64,000 nucleotides of DNA, taken from positions 108,442 to 172,441 of the forward strand of contig DATGHL010000026.1 in NCBI GenBank assembly GCA_035308025.1. The letters run 5' to 3'. Both the position numbers and the translations under genes were made by a program. Source of the DNA: Candidatus Binataceae bacterium. GTDB taxonomy: Bacteria > Desulfobacterota > Binatia > Binatales > Binataceae. This document shows positions 62,009 through 64,000 of the stretch, piece after piece (the stretch's first letter is position 1; the number at the start of each line of letters is the position of its first letter). The notes under the pieces are model-generated. The model saw only the letters and a list, made by a program, of their open reading frames with translations. It made no database searches and had not been told where the DNA came from.

Positions 62009-62419
62009 ATGGAAATCAAGCGCAGCAGTTCACGGCCTTCCCGCAAGGGACCGACCGAAAATTTCACCGGCTCGGTGCGGATCGATCCCCTCTTCGAGCC
62101 ACCCGATCCGGCGCGTGTTTTTGGCGCCATGGTCACGTTCGAACCCGGGGCGCGCACGGCATGGCATACCCACCCGCTCGGGCAGACGCTGATCGTTACC
62201 ACCGGCTGCGGCTGGACGCAGTGTTGGGGCGAGGCCAAAGAGGAAATCCGTCCCGGCGACGTGATCTGGTGTCCGCCCGGCAAGAAGCATTGGCACGGCG
62301 CGACGGCAACCACCGCTATGTCGCATATCGCGATCGTGGAAAAGCTCAACGGCAAGGCCGTCGACTGGATGGAGAAAGTCAGCGACGATCAGTACCAGGC
62401 CGCATTAAGCGGCGAATGA
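62009..62419 (+). CDS. Cupin-domain protein
   Basis: A 136-residue single cupin. Motif 1 is [20 protein letters not shown] with HxH metal ligands; motif 2 is [20 protein letters not shown] with another His. It probably binds a divalent metal and may act as a small isomerase, dioxygenase or carboxymuconolactone-like partner. The ATG lies behind AAGGGAG. It is followed after 19 bases by the DUF2255 gene, and divergent from LysR. Confidence 0.87.
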   Translation: MEIKRSSSRPSRKGPTENFTGSVRIDPLFEPPDPARVFGAMVTFEPGARTAWHTHPLGQTLIVTTGCGWTQCWGEAKEEIRPGDVIWCPPGKKHWHGATATTAMSHIAIVEKLNGKAVDWMEKVSDDQYQAALSGE

Positions 62420-62438
62420 AATCAGAAAGGAAAGCCCG

Positions 62439-64000
<1,562 letters not shown>

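Overview
The window is high-GC bacterial DNA with short intergenic gaps and genes on both strands. A hopanoid-modification pair (HpnJ, HpnI), an HpnA-like epimerase, a polyprenyl synthase, five CaiB/BaiF CoA-transferases, a Baeyer-Villiger-type monooxygenase and tannase-family esterases suggest an environmental hopanoid-producing degrader, perhaps a soil lineage of the former Deltaproteobacteria such as Binatota. That placement is an inference from gene content only.

Layout. 1-1.7 kb: Lon-like ATP-dependent protease (cut by the window edge) behind an Hsp20 gene. 1.8-5.4 kb: HpnJ, HpnI and an EamA-like permease, with a TATAAT promoter in front. 5.7-12.6 kb: D-aminoacylase-type amidohydrolase, three tandem CoA-transferases and a fourth facing them. 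12.7-17.7 kb: flavin reductase, glutathione-S-transferase-like gene next to a DUF72 remnant, short-chain dehydrogenase, Baeyer-Villiger-type monooxygenase and VOC protein. 17.7-22.3 kb: small alanine-rich protein, a 1060-residue adenylate cyclase/ATPase/TPR regulator and an acetoacetate-decarboxylase-like protein. 22.4-27.4 kb: isoprenoid-flavoured group (HpnA-like epimerase, polyprenyl synthase, unknown protein, large FAD oxidoreductase). 27.5-44.8 kb: mixed metabolic and housekeeping genes, including USP, enoyl-CoA hydratase, MFS, a fifth CoA-transferase, BrnT/BrnA, QueC with a BMP lipoprotein, DUF1329, MarR, LLM oxidoreductase, DUF1634-TauE/SafE and an MscS channel with a cyclic-nucleotide domain.

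44.8-60.6 kb is the most distinctive part: nine consecutive minus-strand genes. They encode a TPR membrane protein, a 1220-residue GT-C glycosyltransferase carrying extracytoplasmic jelly-roll-like domains, four paralogous secreted tannase/feruloyl-esterase proteins, and three paralogous secreted TIM-barrel, glycosidase-like proteins. I read it as an envelope or extracellular system that builds, cleaves or de-esterifies a glycoconjugate or plant-type ester; the substrate cannot be told from sequence.

60.9-64.0 kb looks acquired. A 39-nt tRNA 3'-end fragment is followed by a LysR/cupin/DUF2255/aldo-keto reductase group in which the reductase is broken by a single-base frameshift, and the window ends inside what appears to be an insertion sequence. 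The orientation of the tRNA fragment predicts that the element extends to the right of the window. No complete tRNA, rRNA or CRISPR array was seen.
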